DNA of 45,615 nt from Nemertoderma westbladi. Lineage: Eukaryota > Xenacoelomorpha > Nemertodermatida > Nemertodermatidae. The notes below the pieces were generated by a model. The model was not told the origin of the DNA and did not search any database. It was given only the letters and a program-made list of their open reading frames with translations. The DNA is taken from assembly GCA_032718475.1 (NCBI GenBank), contig JAUCBJ010005974.1, forward strand, positions 1-45,615, read 5' to 3'. The first letter of the stretch is position 1. Every line of letters starts with the position of its first letter. Positions 30,254 through 41,816 of the stretch are shown here, piece by piece. The position numbers and the translations under genes were made by a program.

Positions 30254-31485
30254 TACATCCATTTTTAAAGGTTCAATTTGATGCTGTTTCTAAATTTTAC
30301 GATGTTTGTTACAATACTTTCCGAACCTCAGGTATACTTTATTTCATCAAAATCCGAAAATAGAACAGTTTAATTTAGTAAATGTGTTATTAATAAACGC
30401 CCGCTGACCCGTAGCTCAGCAATATTTGGTAATTTTTAAAATATATATTCGTTGAAGAATTGAAAAACAAATTATGTTCCAGAAACAAAATCATAGTTTA
30501 TGTCAAAAAACGATATAGGTAAATGTTGTAAATGTAAGTAAATGTTTGTAGGAAAGTTTTATTTTGACAATTTCTTTTAAAATTCATCAAGCTCAGAAAA
30601 TTAAGTGTCTTCAAATCAGAAACAGAATAAGAAAAAGTGATTGGGAAAACAATCTTCACTCATAATTTTTACCACATGATATATTAATTAATATTGGATG
30701 GAGTCTAAACGTAAATCCTATAATAATAACACGCAAAGCTTGTGTACAATGCAAATTAAATTATAATTTTTTAAATAATGATGCACATAACCACTTGCAG
30801 AGGCAGCGTCTCTAAAGAATTTAATAATATCAACAAGGGTCGTTCAAGTACTGTTTCGTCTGATTAAAAAATCTAGCAAAGATTTTATTAACAAAAATTG
30901 AAAAGAAAATGTCATATGATGGACAGCCGGTTGAGTTCATTCATTGGGCAATAATTAAACTACAGCCTTGTCCTGTAGAAACCAAACTGAGAAAAAGAGT
31001 GGACAATAGGAAAGAACATGAATCATAATAGCTCAAATATTGACAGATCGATATATCCAGCTGGTTTTATTTCATTCAAAGTTGTGTCAATCCAGGTTAT
31101 GTAATTATTCATTTACAACTGAAAATATTAGATACAATTTTGAAGTGGTAAATTAAGGGTGACTACACAATGGCGATGCTGTCAATAAATACGTGTAATG
31201 TTGATTCGTAATGTATTACACTGTAATATAGTGGAAGGTTTCAAAGTAATGGAAAGATTGGCAGGAAGAATCTTGATGCCATATGTTCTTTGGGGGCATA
31301 AGGGCTGCCCTGCCTAGAATTCGCGTCCTTAGGAGTATGTGAGTTTCATGTCATGATGGCAGATTTGAGATGGAGTGTGACTGTATGCCCAGCACCAGCT
31401 TTAAACATCTTCTAAAGTCGCATGCTGCATTATATACATATACACACACATATTAAGAATTCTATGTCGAATTTAGATACTACAG
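30254..31485. other. Anonymous AT-rich DNA
   Basis: No open frame, repeat or exon pair worth calling was seen. Confidence 0.5.
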
Positions 31486-31922
31486 TCATTGGACGAAGAC
31501 CAGTCCACTAACTACCAGAATGTAATAAAAGCCCATAATGAATCTTCCAAGAGGCATATTCCCCAGAAAGAGTGTTCTCCTCTCCCATGTTATCAGGTGC
31601 TTCCTTAGAGCATCTCTCACTTCTTCTCCCTCCAGGATGTCAAAGGCCTCAGGCAACTCATTCTTTGCTCCAACAAAGTTGGTGACATTGTCTGAATAGA
31701 GTTTCTTGACAATCATGCCTCTGAGGGGTAAGAATCGTTCCAAAGCATTTATAAATGCTGACGCCATCGCACCAGTTCTATCGCACCACCCTTGAGATGT
31801 TGCACACAAAGATTATCCTGTAGCGCTTCTCTGTGTGCTGCATCACTTTAATTTTACCATTTTCATTGGACCAAACATGTCCACCCCATTGTATGTGAAC
31901 AGGGGCACATGATGCGTCACTC
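31486..31922 (-). pseudogene. BEL/Pao-like retrotransposon integrase fragment
   Basis: Read on the minus strand, the frame starts with TRVTHHVPLFTYNGVDMFGPM (about 31915-31850), where GVD.FGP holds the first catalytic aspartate of BEL/Pao integrases. A stop and frame change lead to the open frame ending at 31486: MASAFINALERFLPLRG, then LYSDNVTNFVGAKNEL with the second catalytic aspartate in SDN.TNF.GA. The glutamate region is replaced by unrelated sequence. The enzyme would join LTR-retrotransposon DNA to the genome; this copy is dead. Flanking LTRs were not identified. Confidence 0.7.
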
Positions 31923-33460
31923 TAGTTTCCGGAAATGGTGCCATCACTTGCACAGCCTTGTTCTTCCTTATTCATCTTCATTAATTCCCTTTCTAATGAG
32001 TCTTTCTCCAAGTCCAACCTCCATTCCAACACATTTTCATCCAATGTGATCAGATCCTGCTGACATACTGCATCTATTTGCGCTACCCTTCTTGCTTTTA
32101 CAGAGGATGTGGTAAAATTTACGCTTACAATGAATGCCAATCTTTTATTAACTTTACTAGCCCTTTTGGCTTCCCCCACAGACGATATGGAGTCCTATGC
32201 GATAACCTCATGAATCAGGATTGATATCATCCGATTCTGCTTTATCCGCTAATTTTATACCTCGTGTATCTACCCTGTACGGCCCTACATACACCTTATT
32301 AATAATTATAATCCAACTCTGTTTTAGTTTAAATAATTCTGTGGTGACTTCCCACACCCGCTCATCCAACAGATCCTTTTGCCCAAATCGAGCTAAATAT
32401 TCACAATGTTTATTGGTTACACCAACGTTTTGTAGCCTCATAGTCAGATCAACTTTACCAGTTTTCTTTGCAATATTGAGGAGCTTCCTGGTGGTGTTGT
32501 AGCCCATCGTCAACTTCTGGCTTTCCTCCACATCCGCATGTTATACTGGTTGATCGTCCTGGTTTCTCCTTGTGCAGTGTTGTACTGTGGGCCCATTCAT
32601 CGCCTTTCCATTGGACCCTGTGCCACCAACACCTGCCCATTGGCTGGTGGCCTTGGTACCTCCTCATCGTGTATCGATCCACGTCCCTCGCCTTATACCC
32701 CGATCTGTGTTCCTCGCCTCGTATCGATCCGCATCTCCCCTCTGACAGATCTGGTATGGCGGGCTGGTACCGCTCCATCACCACCTCCCAGATAGTGATA
32801 TCCCTCTCGATGGGAGTTGCTGATAGGCTGCACCCCCTTTCAGAACTTCGCATGAACTTCGCTCCAGGTTCGCTCATCGTTGTTCAGCTGTGGACGTTTT
32901 GTACTGTGATGGGATCCATGTTGGCCCCGAATCCCGACTGTTCGACTGGCTTAGTGTGTCACGCACCATCCGGGCTACTATCCCATGGTAGATGGACTAA
33001 CTTTGGCCATAGGTCCAGTAAAATAACTGAGTTTATTAGTCTGACTTTGATGTTAATGTGACTATTGATGTTGGATTGCACTGTTACTGGTAGCCTATGA
33101 TGGTTGGATAGTATGCATGCAGTAGCAGTACAAAACGTTGCACACTCTTCAGGTGTTAAATGGCAACTAACTGCCTTATAAAACTGACAAAATGGCTGCC
33201 ATTATGTCAATGCACCAATGGTAGCATAGGGGTTGATACAAGTGCCCTCCTCCTCCCATTGTTCGTCCTACAGATCACGCCAAGTGATGGCTATGTTGGC
33301 CCTTGGCTCACCATAGATGGACTTAATGGTCCCCCTACTAGCATGCCTTGCTCTAACCATGTCATATCTTCTTTTTCGGTTGTATGTCACTTCTGGCACT
33401 TCCAGCCAATATTGGTAAATTGGCTCCCCTTCCCATTTTCTGATTGGAGCACATAGCCGA
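31922..33460 (-). pseudogene. Decayed retroelement coding sequence, probably same BEL/Pao-like element
   Basis: Fragmentary protein-like text runs on the minus strand over about 1.5 kb with stops and frame shifts. It includes VPEVTYNRKRRYDMVRARH (about 33400), SCHLTPEECATF (about 33150), IPDLSEGRCGSIRGEE (about 32740), KLLNIAKKTGKVDLTMRLQN (about 32485), and ARRVAQIDAVCQ with a charged, coiled-coil-like WRLDLEKDSLERELMKMN (about 32090-31960). The last resembles a Gag-like helical segment directly abutting integrase. If so, protease, RT and RNase H have been deleted. No catalytic motif was found in this interval, so the assignment leans on position and strand. Confidence 0.4.
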
Positions 33461-34073
33461 CTGAATCCACTAACACCCTTTGATAAGGCTCACCTTACAC
33501 GTGGCTCGCCCCACAGAGGTAGAATACATGCAAATTTTTGCCCCGTTATTGAATTGAAATATTTCCAACTTTATTGTTTTAAGAATATTTGTATCTAATT
33601 TTTAATGAAGTAGTCAGACAGTGTTAAATTAAATTAGATATATTACAAATCAACAATAGTAATGACTTACTAAATTAAAATTAAAATTTAACCTGAAGCA
33701 CCACCACACCACGCCATGTGAAGGTTGCCTGGGAGGACTTAAAAACAAAACCCAACTTAACAAAACGTAACAACTTAACTTAACAACAATTATCATAATT
33801 AATCAAAGATGAAGTAAAGCAAAGTTAACAGTGAACATGTGAAAGATGAAGCACTGGAGGCAACCCGAAAGCTCACCTCTCTCTTTGCTGGTACAGGGAA
33901 GGAGGGCGCCACTGTAACTCCCATGGTTGAATACACTATAACTATCCAAACCTTTCTTTACTCCCCCAGCAGAAGCCAGGTTCCCATTGTACCCGCTGGG
34001 TATGCTAAAGCACTAATGTATAGCTATATCGAATGATGACCAATGTCGAATGATGACCTGCAATTAAGGGTAT
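33460..34073. other. Anonymous DNA with one short open frame
   Basis: The plus-strand frame at 33839-34036 (65 residues, including EATRKLTSLFAGTG) is protein-like but has no recognised domain, splice partner or homologous motif. Left uncalled. Confidence 0.35.
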
Positions 34074-34119
34074 CCCCCCCCCCCCCACCCCGAGGGGGGA
34101 GGGGGGGCGGGGGGGGGGG
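34074..34119. repeat. Poly-C followed by poly-G tracts
   Basis: A run of 13 C, then ACCCCGA, then G runs broken by A and C. The two halves can pair, making a GC hairpin. It borders a dispersed repeat that also appears near 11100-11240 (inverted) and 43340. Confidence 0.9.
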
Positions 34120-35440
34120 ACTAATTGACAATTTATTGTTTCTTTATTTCATTTCGAGCATAATTTAATGAGGATTACAAATCTGAAAACCGTTTAGTAA
34201 GACCTCTTTTGTTTCTTGATTTATCACTGTCTTTCTGTATGACGGTCTGTCCGTCAAATTGTAAGAACGACAGAAGACCGACAGACTGACACACAGACTA
34301 GATTCCACCAAACATTAAAACTGACATCAGATATGAAATAAGCGACCCCGAAATCCCCCGTAATGATAATTTTAGCTCGTTGGTTGCATTCTTCATGCCA
34401 GTTTTCTGGGAATGAAATTTTTCCTTTTCAAATTACTACACCTCCGTCATTTTTCAACCAATTTTTTTCGTTTTGGGTTCATTCGTACGAGCTTTGGCAG
34501 CTCTTTAAAAGTTATTTTATGGATTTTTGATAAATATTACCAGTTTCTGTAATCAGCCAATTTTAATTAAAAATATAATAATTAATTTATTAATTAAAAT
34601 TTCTATTAAAATGGCTAATTAAAAATTCTATAAGATGACTTTTGTAGAATCAATGACGCTGAGTCCGAAAAAGTTGGTTTCAAGAATTTTGAACCTAGAT
34701 TGAGGGACTAGTAGCATATTTAGTGAAATATTTAATTCTGCCACCAGCCGCTAGAGGGAGGTTATATATTTTCAAATTTCCCTATAGAGGGTATTTGGCC
34801 TTCCATACAGTGGTTGGCTATGAAAAAATAATATTTTCATTTAATACTAATTGGCAGCCATTTTAAAAAATGGTTCATGGTGGTATACCCCTTAAATCCA
34901 ACGTAATATTTAGAGACCACCAATTTATAAAGCATTAATCTTGTAATGTTTTCTAGTTATAATCTAATCATTGTCGGGTGAGTAATGAAGCCTTATGACT
35001 CCATATAACTGTATTGAAATCCAATAAACATAAAATGATTATATTCCAGGGATTGAATGATTAGGATATCATAGGCCTATCCACCTATATGTGCTGAAGG
35101 CATTCTTGAGAAACTGGGAAACGACATTAATTTAGATGACGTCACGTTCAAAGTGGGAGATAAAATCTCATCTAATTATAGTATTCCTCGCTGTAATCCA
35201 TGCACTCGAAATTGATTACATTCCGGCTACGGGACCCCCTCCCCTCACTACTAGGGTAATACGATTTATTCAACTATGTGAACTATAGCTGATAACTCTC
35301 AGGGATAAATTCGAAAATAATGGCAGCTCACCGCTTCTGGAATGCTTCAATTATTTTGATTGTGAACCATGTGCGCTTCCATGCACTCTTAGTCTCTGTA
35401 ACCTCTAGAGTCAGTCACACCTATGAGACGGCAAAATTCC
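34120..35440. other. Dispersed repeat start, then anonymous DNA
   Basis: 34147-34215 (CATTTCGAGCATAATTTAATG, ACAAATCTGAAAACCG) resembles the minus strand of 11100-11180. At 34226-34300 inverted GTCTGTC/GACAGAC-type motifs occur. The rest is AT-rich with no supported gene. Confidence 0.4.
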
Positions 35441-35446
35441 TCTTGC

Positions 35447-35502
35447 TATGTTATTTACCAACTGGCGTGTAAACCAGCACTTTCCAGTTGGTAAATAACA
35501 TA
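35447..35502. repeat. Perfect 19-bp inverted repeat, 18-base loop
   Basis: TATGTTATTTACCAACTGG (35447-35465) and CCAGTTGGTAAATAACATA (35484-35502) are exact inverses. A strong hairpin in RNA or single-stranded DNA is expected. It lies just left of a MITE copy that lacks its normal left end. Confidence 0.95.
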
Positions 35503-35524
35503 ATTTTACTAACAATTGAATATA

Positions 35525-35736
35525 TATTCCGCTCAATGTTAAATTCTAAATTTAGAGAAAGGAGCAGGTTACAGTGGCACGATATTTTAACCAAAACAAT
35601 AAACTAAATACAATAGAACAGATTACAGTTTTATTTTTGAGAGTAATCAGCTGTTATTTGCGTCCAATTTACCCTGAAGAGGGGTGAATTTTTATTGCGT
35701 CCAGTTCCCCCCCCCCCCCCCCCCCCCCCTATCTGT
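35525..35736. mobile_element. MITE, poly-G/C-terminated family, left end missing
   Basis: Matches the copy at 1152 closely: CAATGTTAAATTCTAAATTTAG, GGAGCAGGTTACAGTGGCAC, AACCAAAACAATAAACT and GAATTTTTATTGCGTCCAG. The right end is expanded to 23 C (35707-35729) followed by TATCTG. The same position in the copy at 1387 has 7 C. Confidence 0.75.
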
Positions 35737-35887
35737 TAATTTTAGATAGATTTATTTTCATCTACTTAGATTTTAACTTATTTTACTAAATATATATATA
35801 TACATATATAATACTATTAATTACTTATGAGGTTGTATAAATTATATATAATAAAACAAAAAAAAATGGTTTTCCATATGGAAACAG

Positions 35888-36036
35888 GGCAATTCATGGC
35901 AGGACAATGCAATTGTACAATTATGTCCCTCAAAAATCTGTCCTGAACAATTCGGCAATTGAAGAATTCGTCTCAGATTATTAGGTCCCATTAATGAGTA
36001 GGTTTGGGACAGGGATTGTCTAGGACCAAATTGTCC
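35888..36036. repeat. Degraded 15-bp-repeat element
   Basis: Scattered GGACAATG, GAACAATTCGGC, GAATTCGTC and a closing GGACCAAATTGTCC resemble the families at 19409 and 30101. The period is no longer regular. Confidence 0.45.
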
Positions 36037-36270
36037 TGTATGTATTTAATAACTGAATGGGACATAATATTATTACAATTATACATGATGTAATAATACA
36101 CCCAAAATAAAACCTTTCGGTCCACATAATACGAAAAAATCGAAAAATTCAACATCCATTCGAATTAAAATGTAATTTTTTATTAAAATATTATTTTTGA
36201 ATTGGTGTATATTGACTACTACTAGGATTGGTGTATATTGAAATCTATCATAAATATGATGTTTCAAGTA

Positions 36271-36409
36271 GAGACTGGGGGGGGGGGGGGTTAAATATTT
36301 ATTAAGGGAAAGGAACAGGTTGCAGTTTTAATTTTGGGAGTAATCAGCTGGTATTGCGTTGACTTTTCCATGTAGAATGAATTTTGATTTCGTCAAATGT
36401 ACCCCCATA
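36271..36409. mobile_element. MITE, poly-G/C-terminated family, internally deleted copy
   Basis: Starts GAGACTGG with 14 G (36277-36290). It continues with AAGGGAAAGGAACAGGTTGCAG, GGGAGTAATCAGCTG and GAATTTTGATTTCGTCAAATGTACCCCC. The middle (AACCAAAACAATAAA block) is missing. Confidence 0.65.
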
Positions 36410-36639
36410 TATATCCAGGTAACAAATATAAATATTAATATTTACATACTCCGTTTGTAAAGTACGAATTAAATTTATTTCTATATATACTTTTTAAACT
36501 ATGAATCAATTTTAAAGAGGTTGTTAGATTTCTTAACTCAGTTTGTTACAATAATTGGCAACATACATTTCCTTACATATGATTTGTTATCTTTCACAAC
36601 AACTATATTTATCAAAGGTTTCTTCGTTTTATCTGGCAG

Positions 36640-36772
36640 ACCCAGACAGGTTATTGAGGCAGAAAATTACATGCCACAAAGGCATTTAATTTTAGAAAGG
36701 ACGTCTATTAGACAGGAAATTTGGCCATTTGAAGTAAAATACAATATTAATGATATTGCACAGACGTTCTAA
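36640..36772 (+). CDS. Candidate terminal exon, unrecognised
   Basis: A good acceptor (TTCTTCGTTTTATCTGGCAG) is followed by 43 open codons to the stop at 36770-36772, including RQVIEAENYMPQRHLIL and EIWPFEVKYNINDIAQTF. The frame is also open upstream to an ATG at 36521, but that part is hydrophobic and AT-rich like intron. The residue mix of the last part looks like real protein. No family recognised and no upstream exon found. Confidence 0.3.
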
Positions 36773-37870
36773 CAGACATGTTATTTATTGATATACTGGA
36801 CTGCATGTCAGTTGCTATTCAAAATTTAGATCCGTCATGGAGGGAAAGAAATTAACTGAAACAAAAAAATTACTGAAATGATTTAGATGATGCGACTGGA
36901 GGATCACTGGACATCAGGACGTATTTCCAAAAGGTATTTTTATTCTGATTTTTGATAATGGTTACGCCAACCCAGGCTTTGCTGGGGTAATAATAATTAA
37001 ACCGCTTTGGGTATGCCGAGCATACCCGATATACGAATATATATATATATATATAAATATAATAATATTAATCAATATTATTATTATTATTATTATTATT
37101 ATTATGGTTAATTTTGTGCAGTTTACGATTATCTAAGCACAAAAATAAATTTGTACAACTGTAGAATAAATATCTTAATAAGAAAAGTACAAAGTTATTG
37201 GGATGCGAGTTCGGGTATAGATTGATTGTACAGGTGAGTGTGTAGTGCTTAGTACCGGGTAGAGCAAGGAAGGTGGCAGGCAAGGTTGGGAGAAGCAATC
37301 AGGAGTGAGCTAATGGAAAGGGGTTAAGTGCTTCCACAAATATTGTGGTGGAGACCTTGGTTGGGCACACCGTCGCTCAGTTCTGTGCTTGTTTTTTGTT
37401 TACTAAAGTCAAAGCGAGAGTTGATTATTCAGATGTGTCAAGTAAAGAAATTGTGTAATTTTAATATTGTCTATTTCAATCTGTGTTCTCCTGGTGCATG
37501 TTTAATCTATTATGGCCATTGTTGATATTAATATGCTGACAAAATCACAATCTAGGAACCCTTATTAGGATGTATAATTCCAACAATCAGTGGGAGATGC
37601 CTTTCATGTTGTATTAAAACACATATAAATCCGTAGGGTCGATGTGATATTTCTCAACCAACTCCAGAGCTAGTTAGGATTGCAATGCAACATAATTATG
37701 CTATGTGAAACAATAAGGGGATTGGGGAAGGGGATGGCGAAGGGGAACATGGAAATAGGGATTGCACAATTTATAATATTTTGATCCTTATGGATTCTGT
37801 ATACGAAATAATTTTCCATTACCGCAATATTTCTCGTGGGACTATAATATTAAAAAGTTGTCATCAAATG
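36773..37870. other. Anonymous DNA with simple repeats and a hairpin
   Basis: AACCCAGGCTTTGCTGGGGT and GGGTATGCCGAGCATACCC (perfect hairpin, about 37008-37026) are followed by a (TA)n run near 37040 and an (ATT)n run near 37078-37103. This hairpin-plus-simple-repeat order may be the 3' end of a SINE or LINE. No gene seen. Confidence 0.4.
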
Positions 37871-37873
37871 TCA

Positions 37874-38874
37874 ACGAACTAAAATACTGAACCAGCTGAA
37901 ACCACCTGAAACCACCTGAAACCAGCTGAAACCACCTGAAACCAGCTGAAACCACCTGAAACCAGCTGAAACAAGCTGAAACCAGCAGTAAACCACCTGA
38001 AACCAGCCGTGAAAACCAATAATATTAGTTTCTAGGGGAACTTAGATCTTGGCTGGAAACCAGGGGTGCTACCTTAGATCCTACACGCGAACTTAGATCC
38101 TACATGAGAACTTAGATCCTGAGACCATAGATACGAACGTAGATCCTGACACAAATAGAAACGAACTTAGATCCTGCGTGCGACCTTTGTCTGATCCGAT
38201 GTGCAGTTCATCACTTTGGCTACATTACAACAGTACAACAATTACGGTAGGCCTACAGTACAGCAGTAGTGACATTAACCAGTCTTAGCATATGTACTAT
38301 GCCTAGCATATCTGGAATACAGGAATAGCATCTGTCTGTACAGCTGTCTGTTCATACCCTGCGCCTGCATTTGTACCCATACTACATCAGTACATTACAC
38401 ACTGATCAGTCTGCCGGCACCACACACTGTCTGACCGACATACTGTACTGTGGGTTTCCTACTGTAAAAATAATTACAGTAGCCATATTGCAGGGTAGGG
38501 TAGGCCTACAGTAATTAATTTTTTTTAATTTAAAATTTAATTTTTAGTTTCTAAGTTCGTATGCAACAATCAATGTCGCACCTGTAGATTGCACTAAATT
38601 CGCATTTAGGATCTAAATATGCATTTAGGATCTAAGGTCGATCAGTAATATCACACCAAGAACTAATACCGTTTCTAAGATCCAAAGTCTCACAACTAGA
38701 TAGAGCCCGATCTAAGTTCGTGTCTAGGATCTAAGGTACACCCCTGGTTACCAGCCGAAATCTAACTTCCCCTAGAAACTAATATGATTGGTTTTCACAG
38801 CTGGTTTCAAGGTGGTTTACTGCTGGTTTCAGGTGGTTTCAGCTGGTTTCAGCTGGTTCAGTATTTTAGTTCGT
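37874..38874. mobile_element. Foldback element, 1.0 kb, with tandem-repeat TIRs
   Basis: The left end ACGAACTAAAATACTGAACC is the exact inverse of the right end. Each arm then carries a 10-bp tandem array (AAACCAGCTG/AAACCACCTG units, about 37890-38005; inverted at about 38800-38858), then TTAGTTTCTAGGGGAACTTAG (inverted near 38775), then several GAACTTAGATCCTA-type units (inverted as TAGGATCTAAGTTC). Arms are about 280 bp around a 400-bp core that contains GTAGGCCTACAGTA repeats. No coding capacity and no clear target duplication. Confidence 0.8.
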
Positions 38875-39950
38875 ACCCTATAATACAAAATGACATTTTG
38901 TAAAAGACATTACATAAAAAAAAACATTCAGAAAAACTTTGATTTAAAATATTTTAAATTCTGGCCATGCGCAGATTGTTGAACTAGAACTTTTTGTTTC
39001 AAGCAATATGATAATTTGTAGAAAGGTATGGGGAGAAAGAGGGATTATGTTATTGAAATGACTGTATATATTAGGCAGCATGTTATATTTAGATAGAAAA
39101 TCAGATATATAATTATTTCTTTGAACTGGAATAACATGACTGAGTATTGTGGTACCAAACTGTACTGCACCTATAGAAAAAAAAACTAAATGACATCTGG
39201 TTCGTGTAACAATTGGGGCGGAACACAATTAATTCAATTACTTGATAAACTCTGCATTTCCAGCTGCAATGCTGATACATTATAGGAAATGGAACTCTGG
39301 AATCAATACGTATTTTTATTATCCTCCAAGTTCATAATGTCCTTTATATTTACTAATAAAACTACTAATAATAATAGTACATTAACATTCTACGTCTAAG
39401 GTATGGTAGAATTGGATAGAAAATTCCATTGTTCTTAAGCAGATAAAGAAAGCAATACAGACAGACTATATTTTCCTTACACCTGGCCCACATTACCTTT
39501 ATCACTCCCAAATAGGTCTATCTGCAGATTGTTTACAATCTCTTCTCTCACTCTCTATTACTCTATTCTATAGAAGAAGGGGATGACTTGTCTGTAAAGG
39601 TATGATGGGTTGCTGGTGGAAAAAGTGATTGTGATCGCCTCTATCCAGGAGAACAAGAATAATGAAAAGCAAGAAGTTGAAATGTCACAAAAAAACTATC
39701 AACATAATAGTTTTGAATAATATCAGAGATCCAGTAGATTTATACTAGCATACCAATCGGAATTGTTTTCATAAAGGTTTAAGAATAGTTTCAAATAGTC
39801 AAATAGACCTTCCAACTGGAACCTGTCGGAGATTCAGCTGGAGAATCTGGTTTAACCTTGGCATTTTCTAGGCTCACTATTATGTAGATACAATATACTA
39901 CAAGCTACAATCATCTTCCCTTAATGTATACAAATCTTTACATTGTTATT
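38875..39950. other. Anonymous AT-rich DNA
   Basis: No recognisable element or convincing exon. Confidence 0.45.
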
Positions 39951-39952
39951 AG

Positions 39953-40159
39953 CAAACATCAGGAAGGAGCAGAACTTTTCCATTGTCTCAATATTGTTCT
40001 GCCTTAGTTCCAGAAGCCACTAATCAACCCAAGGGATTTTCTTTCGATTTTGACGTACTTGTTACAACTGCTGCAAGCAATGTGTATAGTGAAGTGTATC
40101 ATTATCACTCCCCATTGGAACAGGGTTTGCAAGATTTTTTGACCACCTTATTTGAATGA
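39953..40159 (+). CDS. Candidate terminal exon, 68 codons, no ATG, unrecognised
   Basis: The acceptor-like CTTTACATTGTTATTAG (AG at 39951-39952) contains an in-frame TAG, and the frame is open immediately after it for 68 codons to the TGA at 40157. The residues look like real protein: FPLSQYCSALVPEAT, FSFDFDVLVTTAASNVYSEV and SPLEQGLQDFLTTLFE. The coincidence of the intron-side stop and the start of openness supports an internal-to-terminal exon. No family recognised, and no upstream exon or polyadenylation signal was located. A retroelement fragment is the alternative. Confidence 0.35.
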   Translation, partial: QTSGRSRTFPLSQYCSALVPEATNQPKGFSFDFDVLVTTAASNVYSEVYHYHSPLEQGLQDFLTTLFE

Positions 40160-40940
40160 AGGCCAAGTCTTGTCTTTACCATCCATGCCCATGGCAAGGC
40201 AATGAATGATCTGTCGGAAACGCAGTGAAACAGTTTCAACCCAGAACTTAACAACTCGTGTATTTACTAAGAATGAGAATGTTCTGGTAATTTTTCATAG
40301 TTTGGGACATGTGTGTAAATATATTTGCGAGAAGAAAGGCTTATTTGCAAGAAGGAAGTCTTTTAAAGGTGACATAAATTTCGGTTTATTTATAACAACA
40401 ATATAAGTGGTGGGGGCTCATGAATCAACTAGAATTTAAACTAAATTTAACGCAAATAGCAGCTGCTTAGTGCTTACGAGAATATGAAACTGTAAGGAAA
40501 ATGGACTGGGTAAGTCATAACTAAAAATATGTTACAGAACACAATAGTATGAATGGGAGCGGTTCCATTGGTAAGGTGCAGATAGTGGCTCAAATGAAAA
40601 AGTGATGAAAAAGTCATTCCAGCGTAAATTGGTGGCATACGAAACCCAATAAACACAAGGTTGGTATTTGCGACCTTTAATTATCTCCATAACTTTATAT
40701 ATGACTTACAGCATCCTGAATGCCTTTGATTGGTTACTTTGGGAAGACACATCCAAATCCAAATCCGATATATGAACTGGCCTATTGATACAGTGAAACT
40801 TGTGAATAACCAGTGCTCTGTCTCGTTTATTATTTGTGTTAGAAAACATGCCACTGTTATATTCTTATCACCCTTATTTGATAATGTTAAATCTGATTCA
40901 CAGAGATGGGATGTTAATGGAATTTGCTTCCATATCTACA
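40160..40940. other. Anonymous DNA
   Basis: Short open frames only. Nothing recognised. Confidence 0.45.
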
Positions 40941-40966
40941 CCCCCCCCCCCCCCCCCCCCCCCCCC
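40941..40966 (+). repeat. Poly-C tract, 26 nt
   Basis: Uninterrupted C run between CATATCTACA and ACTTCTTTTT. A short (AATA)n-like run follows at 40978. Confidence 0.95.
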
Positions 40967-41815
40967 ACTTCTTTTTCCATAATAATAATAATTTGCTGTT
41001 TTTGCATTGGCTCGGATATATTAACTAATTTATTGCATTCAGATAATGAACCTTCAGTTTCTATATAGGATATTTAAGTATATTGCAGAGTTTCACATTA
41101 TATTTTACAAATTGAAATACAATTACTAATGTGTCATGTCAATAGTAGTGCAATAAGCCTACGAAATGGTAATAAAATGTGACTGTACATGACATATACT
41201 AAAATTGCCTTTGATGTTATGTTAACTAGAAAATATCTGATGTTGATGTGTAGCCCTGATCCAGACACATGGAAAGAAATAAGGATGATTGCATTATTGG
41301 GGAGACCATCGGTTGTTTGAACTGGTCCTCTAAGGAGGATACAACATTTTTTTAATTTGTTTTAATTTCGATATTTTCATCAGATTGGATAAATATAGCA
41401 TTAAATATTAGCATCATGTGAACCTTACGATCTACCAGCAGACGTTGCTTTTGCCTTGGTAATATGAATATCATAATCGATTATTTACCAATGAACAAAA
41501 ATTCACTCTAAAATTAATCACAAATGGATTGTCTACTGTATCGTAATTAATTCTAACTATGACAGTTATGACAGCATGATTAACTTTCACATTGTTGGTT
41601 TCCTTATACCTGTAGATAGATGGAGTAGGTATGGGTGTCATTTTGGTTAGTGCAGGTATTCTGTGTGATTATAATCAGGTTGCTGAATTACGATAAATAC
41701 CAAACAGCAAATAGCTACAAAAACATAGATTATTCCTTCTCGTGGTAACTGTCCTTCCATTGTGATTATTCATATTCACAAATTTATTAACGACTTTTAA
41801 AAATTACTGGACCTC
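40967..41815. other. Anonymous AT-rich DNA
   Basis: No feature supported. Confidence 0.45.
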
Positions 41816-41816
41816 A

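Noticed and set aside
33839-34036. 65-residue plus-strand frame as a gene
   Set aside because: Composition is protein-like, but no motif, splice support or repeat family could be tied to it.
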